From Prochlorococcus marinus XMU1402 (GTDB lineage: Bacteria; Cyanobacteriota; Cyanobacteriia; PCC-6307; Cyanobiaceae): a stretch of 64,000 bases of DNA. The position numbers and the translations under genes were made by a program. The stretch is from assembly GCF_017696205.1 (NCBI RefSeq), contig NZ_JAAORD010000002.1:186001-250000 (forward strand), read 5' to 3'. Below, piece after piece: positions 46,668 to 56,482 of the stretch. Under the pieces are notes generated by a model. The model ran no database searches. It was not told where the DNA came from and saw only the letters and a program-made list of their open reading frames with translations. The number at the start of each line of letters is the position of its first letter. Within the stretch, counting starts at the first letter, position 1.

Positions 46668-47888
46668 TTAGCAATATAAATCGCCTTTTATATATACTTT
46701 TCTCTTTAAGTTAGTCGAAAAAACATCTGCCCATCTTTGTGCATCCAGAATTACAAAGTCAGCAGGGCAACCCTTTTTAATTAAACCATCCCATTTTAAA
46801 TTTAATAGTCTGCTTGGAGCTAAAAAAATAGAAGATAGAGTCATTCTCTCCCAAGGATTTAGTTGAAGCATAGGTATCGAGCAAGACAACATATAAAAAG
46901 GGTCAAAATTACCAAATGGGTACCAAGGGTCTTGAACATTATCACTGCCCAGAGATACATCCACATGTGATTTTTGTAATTGCTTTATAGGCGCAACTGG
47001 TCTTTTTAATGATGTAGTTTTATCACTTCGATTGAGCAGCCAAAAATTTGTTAGGGGTAAAGCAATAACCTTAATATTTTTCTCAGCCATTTTTTCTCCT
47101 AAAAATAAAATCTCTCTATGACTTAGAGAAATAAGACTACTCAAATGACTACAAGTAATCGGAATACTATCAATTTTTAAATTTTCGATTGTTTCTAATA
47201 AAACTTTTATTCCTGCTCCAGGCTCGATAATTGACTCATCTATATGCAAATCAATTTCTAATTTATGTTTACTCGCAAGAAGAAGCATCTTTGCGAGAAA
47301 TTTGCTTGTATTTTTTTTATTGAAAGGGGGTACAATAACTCCTCCTAAAATGCCTCCATTGGAGGAAAACATTTTTGCCAACTCTTCTCCATTAGAAGTA
47401 TCCCAAAATTCCAATGGAGCTAGAGCAACAAATTGTAGAGTCAACTCAGATGAAAACTTTTTTTGTAATTTAAACAGTTCAATCCAAATATCAATAGATT
47501 GACTTTTATATGTATCAATATGACTTCTAATAGCTCGATATCCATTTTGTATAGCAAGTTTTAATGATTTCTCAACTCTTTCAAGGACCTTATCTGTGGT
47601 TCTAGTTTTATGTTCTTCAAGATTTACTGATAATGCTCCTCCATAGTCTGATTTCATATTAGGAAAGTCTGCCCATATAAATGATTTATCAAAATGCGAA
47701 TGCGTTTCAACAAATCTTGGGAATAAAATATTTTTTGGTTTTGTAACTTTATTTTTTAAAGGCTTTAACTCAGAAACAAATCCATCCTCCCAACTAATGG
47801 AAACTGAACATAAATCCTCTACATCAATAATGAGGTTATCTATATCTTCTATTAAACAAAGGCTTCTAGGAATAAGAACCTCAGCCAT
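46668..47888 (-). CDS. Cytosine-deaminase-like amidohydrolase
   Basis: A 406-residue metal-dependent hydrolase of the amidohydrolase superfamily. The metal motif HxH is in ETHSHFDKSF (His63, His65), followed by DLHIDESI, TCSHLSSL and the LGSDNVQDPW Asp loop, the set found in CodA-type cytosine deaminases. It ends with CPADFVILDA and VYIKGDLY, as expected for the small beta domain. ATG at 47886-47888 is preferred over a TTG five codons upstream. It is 36 bp downstream-oriented from the flavin oxidoreductase start. Deamination of cytosine or a related ring is inferred. Confidence 0.8.
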   Translation of the reverse strand: MAEVLIPRSLCLIEDIDNLIIDVEDLCSVSISWEDGFVSELKPLKNKVTKPKNILFPRFVETHSHFDKSFIWADFPNMKSDYGGALSVNLEEHKTRTTDKVLERVEKSLKLAIQNGYRAIRSHIDTYKSQSIDIWIELFKLQKKFSSELTLQFVALAPLEFWDTSNGEELAKMFSSNGGILGGVIVPPFNKKNTSKFLAKMLLLASKHKLEIDLHIDESIIEPGAGIKVLLETIENLKIDSIPITCSHLSSLISLSHREILFLGEKMAEKNIKVIALPLTNFWLLNRSDKTTSLKRPVAPIKQLQKSHVDVSLGSDNVQDPWYPFGNFDPFYMLSCSIPMLQLNPWERMTLSSIFLAPSRLLNLKWDGLIKKGCPADFVILDAQRWADVFSTNLKRKVYIKGDLYC

Positions 47889-48031
47889 ACCTGAATTACT
47901 CAAATTTTTTAATTTTCTTTTATTTTAAATCATAAGAAAACTTTACTGAATTAGAAAATAATTCAAATTTCGCCAAAAGATAAAAATAACTATGAAAAAT
48001 TACCCTTGAGTTGTTAAATTTATAAATGTGA

Positions 48032-48105
48032 GGCGGGCGTCGCCAAGTGGTTAAGGCAGCGGCTTGTGGCGCCGCTATTCGGGGGTTCGAATCCCCTCGC
48101 TCGCC
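48032..48105 (+). tRNA. tRNA-His(GTG)
   Basis: The acceptor GCGGGCG (48033-48039) pairs with CGCTCGC (48098-48104). The extra G at 48032 opposite C at 48105 is the G-1:C73 pair that marks tRNA-His. The anticodon arm GCGGC-TTGTGGC-GCCGC gives anticodon GTG. D and T arms are regular; CCA is not encoded. Confidence 0.97.
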
Positions 48106-48177
48106 CTCAAATAAATTGCAGCAAAATTATTTAACTTGTAATTTTGAATTAAAGAATCATAAAAAATTCCTAGTAAA

Positions 48178-49572
48178 GTGCTAACAAAAACAAAACCATA
48201 CGAAAAAAATTTTCAAAAGAATTCAACTACTGGCAGTTATTGGATAACCACATTTGGATGCCAAATGAATAAGGCTGATTCTGAGAGAATGGCTGGGACA
48301 TTAGAGAAAATGGGATATACCAGAGCAGATAATGAATTAAATGCCGATTTGGTCTTGTACAATACATGCACAATAAGAGATAATGCTGAGCAAAAAGTTT
48401 ATAGCTTTCTAGGAAGACAAGCAAAAAGAAAGCACAAAACACCTAGCTTAAAACTTGTTGTTGCAGGTTGCCTTGCTCAGCAAGAAGGTGAGTCCTTACT
48501 AAGAAGAGTCCCAGAACTTGACCTGGTCATGGGGCCTCAACATGTAAATAATCTTGAGAATCTTCTGGGTAAAGTTGATTTAGGAAATCAGGTTGCTGCA
48601 ACAGAAGAAACCTTCATTTCTGAAGACATTACAAGTGCAAGAAGAGAAAGCTCTATTTGTGGCTGGGTAAATATCATTTATGGATGTAATGAAAGATGTT
48701 CATATTGTGTAGTCCCGTCTGTCAGAGGAAAAGAGCAATCAAGATATCCAAATGCAATAAAAAGTGAGATCCAAAAATTAGCTGATGATAATTTTAAAGA
48801 AATTACTCTTTTAGGTCAAAACATTGATGCTTATGGTAGAGACCTTCCAGGAACAACAAAAGAGGGGAGAAAAGAGAATACATTAACTGACCTCTTATAT
48901 TATATCCATGATGTTAAAGGAATTAGCAGAATTAGATTTGCTACGAGTCATCCAAGATATTTTTCAAAAAGGTTGATTCAAGCTTGTTATGAACTTGATA
49001 AAGTCTGTGAACATTTCCATATTCCCTTCCAAAGTGGAAATGATGAAATTTTGAAGCAAATGTCCAGAGGATACACTGTCAAAAAGTACAAAAAGATTAT
49101 CGAGAATATAAAATCATTAATGCCAGGTGCATCAATCACAGCTGACGCAATAGTTGCTTTCCCAGGAGAAACCGAACAACAATATCAAGATACATTAAAG
49201 CTAATATCAGAAATTGGCTTTGATCAAGTGAATACAGCAGCATACTCTCCAAGACCAAACACACCTGCAGCAGTTTGGTCAAATCAACTTTCGGAAGAAG
49301 TGAAAAAAGCTAGATTACAGGAAATTAATGATTTGGTCGAGAAAACTGCTAGGAGTAGAAATCAAAGATATATCAACAATATCGAAAGCGTTTTAATTGA
49401 GGGTTTAAATCCAAAAATTCCCTCGCAAATGATGGGTAGAACTAGAACAAATAGATTAACTTTCGTAGAGATTCCCAAAAACATTAACTTTAATTTTTCA
49501 TTAGGAGATGAAATAGATGTCAAAATAAATGAAGCAAGACCTTTTTCTTTAACGGGTGAACTTTATTTATAA
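48178..49572 (+). CDS. miaB: tRNA-2-methylthio-N6-dimethylallyladenosine synthase
   Basis: A 464-residue radical SAM methylthiotransferase acting on i6A37. Three Cys for the auxiliary cluster are in [24 protein letters not shown] and VAGCLAQ; the radical SAM triad is in [13 protein letters not shown]; a TRAM domain closes the protein ([16 protein letters not shown]). GTG start at 48178. It is followed by ddl with a 12-bp gap, linking it to the division/cell-wall string. Confidence 0.96.
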   Translation: MLTKTKPYEKNFQKNSTTGSYWITTFGCQMNKADSERMAGTLEKMGYTRADNELNADLVLYNTCTIRDNAEQKVYSFLGRQAKRKHKTPSLKLVVAGCLAQQEGESLLRRVPELDLVMGPQHVNNLENLLGKVDLGNQVAATEETFISEDITSARRESSICGWVNIIYGCNERCSYCVVPSVRGKEQSRYPNAIKSEIQKLADDNFKEITLLGQNIDAYGRDLPGTTKEGRKENTLTDLLYYIHDVKGISRIRFATSHPRYFSKRLIQACYELDKVCEHFHIPFQSGNDEILKQMSRGYTVKKYKKIIENIKSLMPGASITADAIVAFPGETEQQYQDTLKLISEIGFDQVNTAAYSPRPNTPAAVWSNQLSEEVKKARLQEINDLVEKTARSRNQRYINNIESVLIEGLNPKIPSQMMGRTRTNRLTFVEIPKNINFNFSLGDEIDVKINEARPFSLTGELYL

Positions 49573-49584
49573 TTTTTTTTCAAA

Positions 49585-50652
49585 ATGATTGGGGGAAAGA
49601 AAAAATGTATTGGGTTAATATTTGGCGGAGAATCCAATGAACATGAAGTATCTATATCCTCTGCAAAAACAGTTTTTCAAGCCTTTAATTCAGAAATAAA
49701 CAAACAACGCTTTACTGTTAAAGCCTTTTACATCAGCAAATTTGGAGATTGGCTTGATAGTGATCTTTCAGAAAAAATTCTAGTTGGAGAAACTAAAAAC
49801 AATACAACAAAAAAACAAGGAATTTTAAATCAAGAGAAAATTAATTTCCTTGACGGAATTGAATTTCAAGATGTTGATGTTTGGTTTCCTCTTTTACATG
49901 GATTTAATGGTGAAGACGGATCAATTCATGGCTTACTGAGATTTACAAAGAAACCTTTAGTAGGATGTGGAATTGTAGGCTCTGCAATTGGAATGGATAA
50001 AATTTTGATGAAAACAATTCTCTCAAATCTTAAATTCCCACAAGTTAATTATTTAGTTATTCAAAATGAAGATCTCAACGATAAAAAAGTTATAAATAAA
50101 TTTGTTGATGAGATTTTAAAGAAATTAAATTTTCCTCTTTTTGTCAAACCTTCGAACTCCGGATCATCTCTTGGCATCTCCAAAGTTATAAATGAATCAG
50201 AAATATTAAAAGCATTAGAAAAGGCTCGAGAAATAGATACAAGAATCCTAGTAGAGGAAGGTTTAGAGGTGAGGGAGATTGAATGCGGAATAATTGGGAA
50301 TTCAAAACTCTTAACTTCTGAGATAGGAGAAGTAAAGTACAAAAGTGATTGGTATGATTACGATTCAAAATATTATTCATATAATCAAATAACCATCCCA
50401 GCCGAAATAGATTCTAAAATTACAAGAAAAATTAAAGAAATTGCTATTCAAAGTTGTAGAGCACTAAATATTTTCGGTTTTGCAAGAGTAGATTTCTTTT
50501 TAGAAAAATCTTCAAATAAAGTTTTGTTAAATGAAATAAATACAATCCCTGGTTTTACAAAAAAAAGTATGTTTCCAATGCTTTGGAAAGCTTCAGGTTT
50601 AAATATTGAACAACTTGTGGCTAAACTGGTAGATATATCCCTAGATTTATAA
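49585..50652 (+). CDS. ddl: D-alanine-D-alanine ligase
   Basis: A 355-residue ATP-grasp enzyme that joins two D-Ala for peptidoglycan. GGESNEHEVSISSA near 13-26, PLLHGFNGEDGSIHGLLR, FPLFVKPSNSGSSLGISK, the ATP-grasp Mg ligands in FARVDFF and LLNEINTIPGFTKKSMFP are all present. The first gene of the ddl-hypothetical-ftsQ-ftsZ cluster, a trimmed division-cell wall locus. Start ATG 49585. Confidence 0.95.
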   Translation: MIGGKKKCIGLIFGGESNEHEVSISSAKTVFQAFNSEINKQRFTVKAFYISKFGDWLDSDLSEKILVGETKNNTTKKQGILNQEKINFLDGIEFQDVDVWFPLLHGFNGEDGSIHGLLRFTKKPLVGCGIVGSAIGMDKILMKTILSNLKFPQVNYLVIQNEDLNDKKVINKFVDEILKKLNFPLFVKPSNSGSSLGISKVINESEILKALEKAREIDTRILVEEGLEVREIECGIIGNSKLLTSEIGEVKYKSDWYDYDSKYYSYNQITIPAEIDSKITRKIKEIAIQSCRALNIFGFARVDFFLEKSSNKVLLNEINTIPGFTKKSMFPMLWKASGLNIEQLVAKLVDISLDL

Positions 50653-50662
50653 TTCAAATCAA

Positions 50663-51073
50663 ATGATGCATGGACTTCTTTGGTTACCATTGCTTTTTAT
50701 CTTTATATTATTGACTGCTCTAGGATGGTTAGAAAGAAGAAGGCAAAATCTTTTTAGGCGCTGGGCCAGTGGGTCAGAACTTTGTAAGTTAGATAGTTCA
50801 AGTGCAGCTTCTCTAAAAAATGGGGAATTGAGATGGAGTGCATTTGAAGCTGGTACATTTGAAGAAAAAGATAGTTTCACAATCAAGAAACTAGAATTAG
50901 TTGAATTAATGGCCCTTACTTCAGGAGAAGCTCCGCTTACAAATGAATCTCAAGGAAAGTGCAGGTTGAGATTAGTAGGTAATGGGAAAGAGATGGATGT
51001 ACCATTTTCAGATGCAGATCAAGCGAGAAAATGGATGGAGCAATTAATGGAAAAAGCTCGATGTGATTTGTGA
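50663..51073 (+). CDS. Conserved hypothetical membrane-anchored protein in the division cluster, 136 aa
   Basis: A 136-residue protein with one N-terminal membrane helix (residues 4-22, LLWLPLLFIFILLTALGWL) followed by a basic RRRQNLFRRW and a small soluble domain (KLELVELMALTSGEAPLTNES, DVPFSDADQARKWMEQLM). No domain recognised; homologues appear to sit before ftsQ in marine picocyanobacteria. Its TGA overlaps the ftsQ GTG (4 bp), so it is translationally coupled to ftsQ and a role in division or cell-wall assembly is a reasonable guess. Confidence 0.7.
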   Translation: MMHGLLWLPLLFIFILLTALGWLERRRQNLFRRWASGSELCKLDSSSAASLKNGELRWSAFEAGTFEEKDSFTIKKLELVELMALTSGEAPLTNESQGKCRLRLVGNGKEMDVPFSDADQARKWMEQLMEKARCDL

Positions 51074-51795
51074 AAAACGAGAAAAAAATTGACAATAAAA
51101 GCTTTTTGTTACTTATATTATTTTTATTTTCGACAAGCTTAATAAGCCTAAAAACAATAAAAAAGGTAAATATTCAGGACATTAGAATTACTGGAAGTGA
51201 ATTATTCTCTCAGAATGATGTCGTAAAAAATTCATCTTTAAAATTTCCAATTCGATTAATTTTAATTAATGCGCATTTTTTAGAAAAAGAGTTAAAACAA
51301 AATTTATCACTCAAGAATGTCTCAGTCAGTAGACAAATATTTCCCTTTGGTTTGAAAGTTAATATTAAGACAAGAACTCCAATTGCTTATGGTGAGAGAA
51401 TATTAGATGACAAAAAAATATCAGGATTTGTCGATAAAGATGGGATTTTTATAAATAAAAAAAATTTAGCAAATATAGATTTAAACAACTTAACAATACA
51501 AGTATTTGGTTGGAAAGATAAATTCAAAAAATTATTATCAGAAATATTTATTGCCCAAGAGAATTATGACTTTGAGATCGTCAAAATAACTTTTTCACCA
51601 AATGGGTTTCTAACTCTTGAGGAAATAAATTTAAAAACAATATTCTTAGGATTTAATCCCAATTTAATAAATTATCAATTACAAATAATTAATAACTTAA
51701 AAAATGAATTAAAGAAAAAAAATTTTTCTGAAAAAATTGATAGTATTGATCTTACGGATCCGAATAAACCTAAAATAAAAGTGTTCAAACCCTAA
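51070..51795 (+). CDS. ftsQ: Cell division protein FtsQ (POTRA domain)
   Basis: A 241-residue type II membrane protein: a short cytosolic start, one helix (about 12-28), then a POTRA domain (INIQDIRITGSELFS-like: VNIQDIRITGSELFSQNDVV) and a beta domain (NVSVSRQIFPFGLKVNIKTRTPIAYGE). This matches FtsQ, which links early and late divisome proteins. GTG start at 51070 overlaps the previous stop. The C-terminus is Lys/Asn-rich and diverged. ftsZ follows after 143 bp. Confidence 0.85.
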   Translation: MKNEKKIDNKSFLLLILFLFSTSLISLKTIKKVNIQDIRITGSELFSQNDVVKNSSLKFPIRLILINAHFLEKELKQNLSLKNVSVSRQIFPFGLKVNIKTRTPIAYGERILDDKKISGFVDKDGIFINKKNLANIDLNNLTIQVFGWKDKFKKLLSEIFIAQENYDFEIVKITFSPNGFLTLEEINLKTIFLGFNPNLINYQLQIINNLKNELKKKNFSEKIDSIDLTDPNKPKIKVFKP

Positions 51796-51938
51796 TATTT
51801 GAGATAGGATTTTAATTTATTTTTCTTAATTATTGTAGTGTTGGTTTGGATTTAGCATTTAAAACAAAAATATTTATTAAATGAATATTTAAGGTTTTTC
51901 CTCAACAAATTCCTACATATGAGCTTACTAAGTTCATA

Positions 51939-53090
51939 ATGCATCCAACACAAGTATTAGATCCCTATTCAGAGATGAGCTTCGGTAACAATCCTAACTT
52001 TGATCAATCAAAAGAAATCCTTCCAAGTCAAAATGCCAAAATTGAAGTAATTGGCGTTGGTGGAGGAGGAAGTAATGCTGTAAACAGGATGATTGATAGT
52101 GATCTTGATGGGGTTTCATTCAGAGTTCTTAATACTGACGCGCAAGCTTTACTGCAGTCCTCCGCAGACCGAAGAGTTCAATTAGGTCAGAATTTAACAA
52201 GGGGGCTTGGAGCGGGAGGAAATCCAAGTATCGGCCAAAAGGCTGCAGAAGAATCTAGAGATGAGCTTCAACAATCTTTAGAAGGATCGGACTTAGTATT
52301 TATAGCTGCAGGTATGGGTGGAGGTACAGGTACAGGAGCTGCTCCAGTTGTTGCCGAAGTTGCGAAACAAAGCGGTGCATTAACGATTGGAATAGTAACT
52401 AAACCTTTTTCCTTCGAAGGCAAAAGAAGGATGCGTCAAGCAGAAGAAGGAATAGCAAGATTAGCAGAAAATGTTGATACTCTTATTGTCATACCAAATG
52501 ATCGATTAAAAGAAGTTTCTGCGGGAGCCTCAATTCAAGAAGCGTTCAGGAATGCGGATGATGTTTTAAGAATGGGAGTACAAGGTATAAGTGAAGTAAT
52601 TACCCGCCCAGGTGAGGTAAATCTTGATTTCGCTGATGTGAGATCAGTTATGACTGAGGCTGGGACAGCTCTTCTTGGTGTTGGAATAGGATCAGGTCGG
52701 TCTAGAGCTATAGAGGCTGCTCAAGCTGCCATTAATAGTCCACTACTAGAAGCAGGAAGAATTGATGGAGCGAAAGGTTGTCTTGTAAATATTACTGGGG
52801 GTAGAGATTTGACTCTTGACGATGTGAACTCAGTTGGTGAAGTTATCAGTGATGTAGTGGATCAAGATGCAAATATAATCGTTGGTCAAGCTGTTAATGA
52901 AGATATGGATGGTGAGATACAAGTTACCGTCATTGCAACAGGTTTTGATACAAACCAACCATTGAAGCAACAAAGAATTAAAAATAGATTATCAAATCAA
53001 TCTTTCTACAATGTTTCCGATAACAAAGATTCAGGAGCAAATATCCCAGAATTTTTGAAGTTAAGGCAAAATAAAAAAAATATAGATTAA
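51939..53090 (+). CDS. ftsZ: Cell division protein FtsZ
   Basis: The 383-residue tubulin homologue forms the division ring. [14 protein letters not shown] starts the GTPase domain near 37, the tubulin signature [14 protein letters not shown] is near 128, and the T7 loop [11 protein letters not shown] near 225. The short C-terminal peptide ([13 protein letters not shown]) keeps the acidic-hydrophobic tail that binds anchors such as Ftn2. A 36-residue N-terminal tail precedes the domain. 143 bp upstream of it may carry its promoter. Confidence 0.97.
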   Translation: MHPTQVLDPYSEMSFGNNPNFDQSKEILPSQNAKIEVIGVGGGGSNAVNRMIDSDLDGVSFRVLNTDAQALLQSSADRRVQLGQNLTRGLGAGGNPSIGQKAAEESRDELQQSLEGSDLVFIAAGMGGGTGTGAAPVVAEVAKQSGALTIGIVTKPFSFEGKRRMRQAEEGIARLAENVDTLIVIPNDRLKEVSAGASIQEAFRNADDVLRMGVQGISEVITRPGEVNLDFADVRSVMTEAGTALLGVGIGSGRSRAIEAAQAAINSPLLEAGRIDGAKGCLVNITGGRDLTLDDVNSVGEVISDVVDQDANIIVGQAVNEDMDGEIQVTVIATGFDTNQPLKQQRIKNRLSNQSFYNVSDNKDSGANIPEFLKLRQNKKNID

Positions 53091-53105
53091 TAGTTAAAAT
53101 AAAGT

Positions 53106-53199
53106 GACTCGGTTATCTCGCCTGCCTCAAGCATCCCTTGTGGCTGCTACCTTCCGGTCCTGACCAGGTTTAGGCGTTAAAACCGCGAAAGGCCGAGTC
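53106..53199 (-). ncRNA. ffs: Signal recognition particle RNA (4.5S/small SRP RNA)
   Basis: On the minus strand the gene reads GACTCGG... ...CCGAGTC, with the ends forming a closing stem. It contains the universal domain IV hairpin: CCTGGTCAGGACCGGAAGG then AGCAGCC, the Ffh binding site with the GGAA-type tetraloop region and symmetric/asymmetric loops. At about 94 nt it is the short bacterial form. It lies between convergent ftsZ and divergent panB. Its protein partner Ffh is at 25067. Confidence 0.95.
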
Positions 53200-53246
53200 A
53201 GTGATATATTAGCAATTCTTGATTAAAAAAGATACATAAATTTCTT

Positions 53247-54020
53247 ATGTTACCTTCAGACCTCGTTAAATATAAAAAAAAATCTCGAAAAATAATTGCA
53301 TTAACTGCATGGGACTCAATATCAGGATCTATCGCAGAACAAGCTAACGTTGACCTTGTCTTAGTGGGAGATTCTCTAGCGATGGTCTGTTTGGGATATA
53401 AATCCACACTACCGTTAACTTTAGAAAATATAATTTATCATACTAATGCCGTTTCAAGAGGGTTTAAAAACAATGCTGAAGATCAACCTTTAGTCGTTTC
53501 AGACATGCCTTTTCTTACTTACCAATGCGGAGAAGATAAAGCAGTTGAATATGCAGGAAAAATTATTCAAAACACTTATGCAAAAGCAGTTAAGGTAGAG
53601 GGGGCTGAACCAGAAATACAAAAAGTTATTTCTAGATTAATAAGAATGGGAATCCCTGTTATGGGTCATATAGGGCTTACTCCGCAAAGTTATTTAAATC
53701 TTGGATTAAAGAAACAAGGAGAGAGCTTAGAAAGCCAAGAAAAAATTAAAAAAGAAGCCTCAATTCTTGAAAAATTAGGATGTTTTTCAATAGTTCTTGA
53801 ACATATTCCTGAGTTGCTTGCTAAAGAAATACAAAGTAACTTAACAGTTCCTACGATTGGCATTGGTGCAGGTAATTATTGCGATGGGCAAGTAAGAGTT
53901 ACTGCAGACTTGTTAGGCCTTAACGATGATCAACCTCCATTTTGCCAACCAATCATTCAAGGGAAGAAATTACTTAAAGATAAATTAAAAGAATGGGTTG
54001 CCTCTGAAAGACTTAACTAA
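53247..54020 (+). CDS. panB: 3-methyl-2-oxobutanoate hydroxymethyltransferase
   Basis: A 257-residue enzyme that makes ketopantoate for pantothenate and coenzyme A. VGDSLAMVCLGY (Mg-binding Asp), DMPFLTYQ, VKVEGAE, GHIGLTPQS and GIGAGNYCDGQVRV are family signatures. ATG start at 53247. Its 3' end overlaps the convergent hemW gene by 8 bp. ilvC, which works in branched-chain acid supply of the same keto acid, lies at 57894. Confidence 0.95.
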   Translation: MLPSDLVKYKKKSRKIIALTAWDSISGSIAEQANVDLVLVGDSLAMVCLGYKSTLPLTLENIIYHTNAVSRGFKNNAEDQPLVVSDMPFLTYQCGEDKAVEYAGKIIQNTYAKAVKVEGAEPEIQKVISRLIRMGIPVMGHIGLTPQSYLNLGLKKQGESLESQEKIKKEASILEKLGCFSIVLEHIPELLAKEIQSNLTVPTIGIGAGNYCDGQVRVTADLLGLNDDQPPFCQPIIQGKKLLKDKLKEWVASERLN

Positions 54021-55236
54021 TAGAATCCCACCATTTAAACATTGAGATAAGAATTTGATTGCTTAACTCCATACCATTTGGATCACTTAAAAAGAATCTA
54101 TTTCCCTTCATTACTAATAGTCCACTCTCAAGAAATCTTTCCCATTCATTGAGCAATTTTCTAAAGTTACTTTTAAATCTTTTATCTTCCCAATTTTGTT
54201 CTTTAAATAGTTTGTAAATATCTACACCCTCTTTGAGTCTCAAACCTAACATTATTTTCTCATCTAATTCACGATAAGCAAAATCATTATTAATGAGAGA
54301 CCAATCTAGGTTAAGTTCGTATTGCCTTGTTACCCATTCTTTGTATTCTTTACTAACTCTTGGCCTAGTAAGTTTTTGTCCCCAGGGAGAACTAGTGGAA
54401 CCTTGTCCAAAACTCCACCAGCCTAAGCCGCTCCAGTAAACTCTATTATGCCTAGATTGATGCCTAGGGAGACAATAGTTTGAAATTTCATATCTTGAGT
54501 AGCCTGAGTTTTTTAAAATTAATTGAGTTGATTTACTATTTCTAAAAGAATCTTCATCACTTGGAAGTTGTAATTTACCTAAATCAACTAATTTTTTAAA
54601 AACAGTTCCATTCTCAATATTTAGATCGTAAATGGATATATGCGGTGGTGAAAATGTTATTGCCTCTTTTAAATCTTCTTCCCATTCTCTTAATCCACTT
54701 TGGGGTAAGTTTTGAATTAAATCTAAGCTCCAGCTTTTTATTAAGCCAAAATTATAAGCTTTCTTCAACCATGAACAAGATTTTTTAGCATCTTCTCCCA
54801 AATGCCTCCTCCCAGATTTTTGAAGTATCGCATTATTAAAACTTTGAACTCCAAGACTAAATCTATTTATCCCAGCATTTATGAAACCATAAAGATCATC
54901 TTGATTAAAACTTGCTGGGTCAACCTCCATAGTGATTTCTGCACCATAGTCAACTCCATAATTTTCTTTAAAAAGATCAATTAACTCTTTAATTTGTAGG
55001 GGATCCAAGATTGATGGCGTACCGCCACCCACATAAATTGTCGAAAGAGGTGATTTATGCTTAATTGACAATATTTCTTTATATAAATAATTCAAATATT
55101 CTTTAACAGTTTTACTTCCATAACCTTGTAAAGTTTCAACTTTGTTTCCTAGTGGAATAACTGCGAAATCACAATAAAAGCACCTTCTATGGCAAAAAGG
55201 GATGTGCACATAAGCACTTCTTGGAAACTTATTCAT
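54013..55236 (-). CDS. hemW: HemW / radical SAM coproporphyrinogen-oxidase-like protein
   Basis: The 407-residue protein has the radical SAM motif in CHRRCFYCDF (CxxxCxxC) and the family elements TIYVGGGTPSIL, EVDPASFNQDDL, NRFSLGVQSFN and DLIQNLPQ. HemN-type oxidases and HemW-type haem chaperones are hard to tell apart by eye; the CxxxCxxC without a further adjoining Cys (HemN has CxxxCxxCxC) and its length favour HemW. The start ATG is at 55234-55236. It is convergent with panB and divergent from the PIN-TRAM gene. Confidence 0.88.
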   Translation of the reverse strand: MNKFPRSAYVHIPFCHRRCFYCDFAVIPLGNKVETLQGYGSKTVKEYLNYLYKEILSIKHKSPLSTIYVGGGTPSILDPLQIKELIDLFKENYGVDYGAEITMEVDPASFNQDDLYGFINAGINRFSLGVQSFNNAILQKSGRRHLGEDAKKSCSWLKKAYNFGLIKSWSLDLIQNLPQSGLREWEEDLKEAITFSPPHISIYDLNIENGTVFKKLVDLGKLQLPSDEDSFRNSKSTQLILKNSGYSRYEISNYCLPRHQSRHNRVYWSGLGWWSFGQGSTSSPWGQKLTRPRVSKEYKEWVTRQYELNLDWSLINNDFAYRELDEKIMLGLRLKEGVDIYKLFKEQNWEDKRFKSNFRKLLNEWERFLESGLLVMKGNRFFLSDPNGMELSNQILISMFKWWDSIS

Positions 55237-55332
55237 AATTTAAATACATTTTTAAGCTCCAATAAAGTATTAAGGATCGAAAAAAATAAAATCCTTATTT
55301 ACTCAATTAATAAATCCTAGTAGATTATAGAT

Positions 55333-56442
55333 ATGACAGATATCTTAGTATTAATTTTATTTGTATTGTCTGGGGCTGCTTCAGGATGGCTTGGCGTTGA
55401 TTTATTGCCAGTAGACATACTAAAACAGGTATCTAATGTAGAGGGTTTTAGAATTGTTTTAGCAATAATCGGTTTTTTTATTGGATTAGCCGCTGGCTTT
55501 GTTTTTCTTCAACTTAGAAAAACCTTTCTTGATCAAATAAGGACAATGCCTACGGATTTATTGATAAGTAGGTCTGTTGGCTTAATTTTAGGATTACTTG
55601 TTGCGAATCTCCTTCTTGCTCCAATATTATTAATTCCTTTCCCTAGAGAAGTCTTTTTTGCAAAACCTTTAGCAGCAATATTAAGCAATATTTTCTTTGG
55701 TGTGCTTGGTTATAAGCTGGCGGACACCCATGGTAGGACATTATTGAGATTATTTAATCCAAATAATACTGATGCATATTTGGTTAATGAAGGGATACTC
55801 CCTGCAGCAAGTCCAAAAATTTTAGATACCAGTGTAATTATTGATGGCAGAATAAATGGCCTATTAAGTTGTGGTTTGCTGGAGGGACAATTAATTGTTG
55901 CTCAAAGTGTAATTGATGAATTACAAACTTTAGCTGACTCAAGCAGCAATGAAAAAAGGTCTAAGGGTAGAAGAGGTCTAAAATTGTTAAAAGAATTAAG
56001 AGATTCATATGGTAGAAGACTTGTAATTAACCCAACAAAGTATGAAGGTAATGGGGTAGATGAAAAACTATTGAAAATTACTGAGGATATGACAGGGACT
56101 TTAATTACCGCTGATTATAATCTTTCTCAGATTGCAGAAGTCAAAGAATTAAAGGTTATGAATTTGAGTGATCTGGTTATTGCTTTAAGACCAGAAGTAC
56201 AACCAGGAGAATCTCTTAATATTAAAATCGTAAGAGAGGGTAAAGAAAAAATGCAAGGTATAGGTTACTTAGATGACGGAACAATGGTGGTTATTGATGA
56301 AGCAAAGAATTTTGTAGGAAGCAGATTAGACATTGTCATAACAGGTGCATTACAAACTCCTACTGGAAGAATGGTCTTTGGAAAACTGATAAATAATCCT
56401 GAGTCAAACAAATCTTTTAAATCACCAGCGACACAGGGCTAA
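55333..56442 (+). CDS. PIN-TRAM membrane protein (TRAM/PIN-domain, YacL-like)
   Basis: A 369-residue protein with three to four N-terminal membrane helices (1-115), then a PIN nuclease-like domain starting at KILDTSVIIDGRI near 160 with conserved Asp residues (ITADYNLSQIAE), and a C-terminal TRAM domain (REGKEKMQGIGYLDDGTMVVID). This matches the YacL family of membrane-tethered PIN-TRAM proteins, thought to act on RNA. No experimental role is assigned in cyanobacteria as far as I know. It is followed by clpR 40 bp downstream. Confidence 0.88.
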   Translation: MTDILVLILFVLSGAASGWLGVDLLPVDILKQVSNVEGFRIVLAIIGFFIGLAAGFVFLQLRKTFLDQIRTMPTDLLISRSVGLILGLLVANLLLAPILLIPFPREVFFAKPLAAILSNIFFGVLGYKLADTHGRTLLRLFNPNNTDAYLVNEGILPAASPKILDTSVIIDGRINGLLSCGLLEGQLIVAQSVIDELQTLADSSSNEKRSKGRRGLKLLKELRDSYGRRLVINPTKYEGNGVDEKLLKITEDMTGTLITADYNLSQIAEVKELKVMNLSDLVIALRPEVQPGESLNIKIVREGKEKMQGIGYLDDGTMVVIDEAKNFVGSRLDIVITGALQTPTGRMVFGKLINNPESNKSFKSPATQG

Positions 56443-56482
56443 ATCTAGCTAGAATCAAAACAATCTTATTTTTGTGATACAA

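Noticed and set aside
48000-48110. Phage or island attachment at tRNA-His or tRNA-Leu
   Set aside because: No repeat of the tRNA 3' ends, integrase or phage gene was seen in the window.
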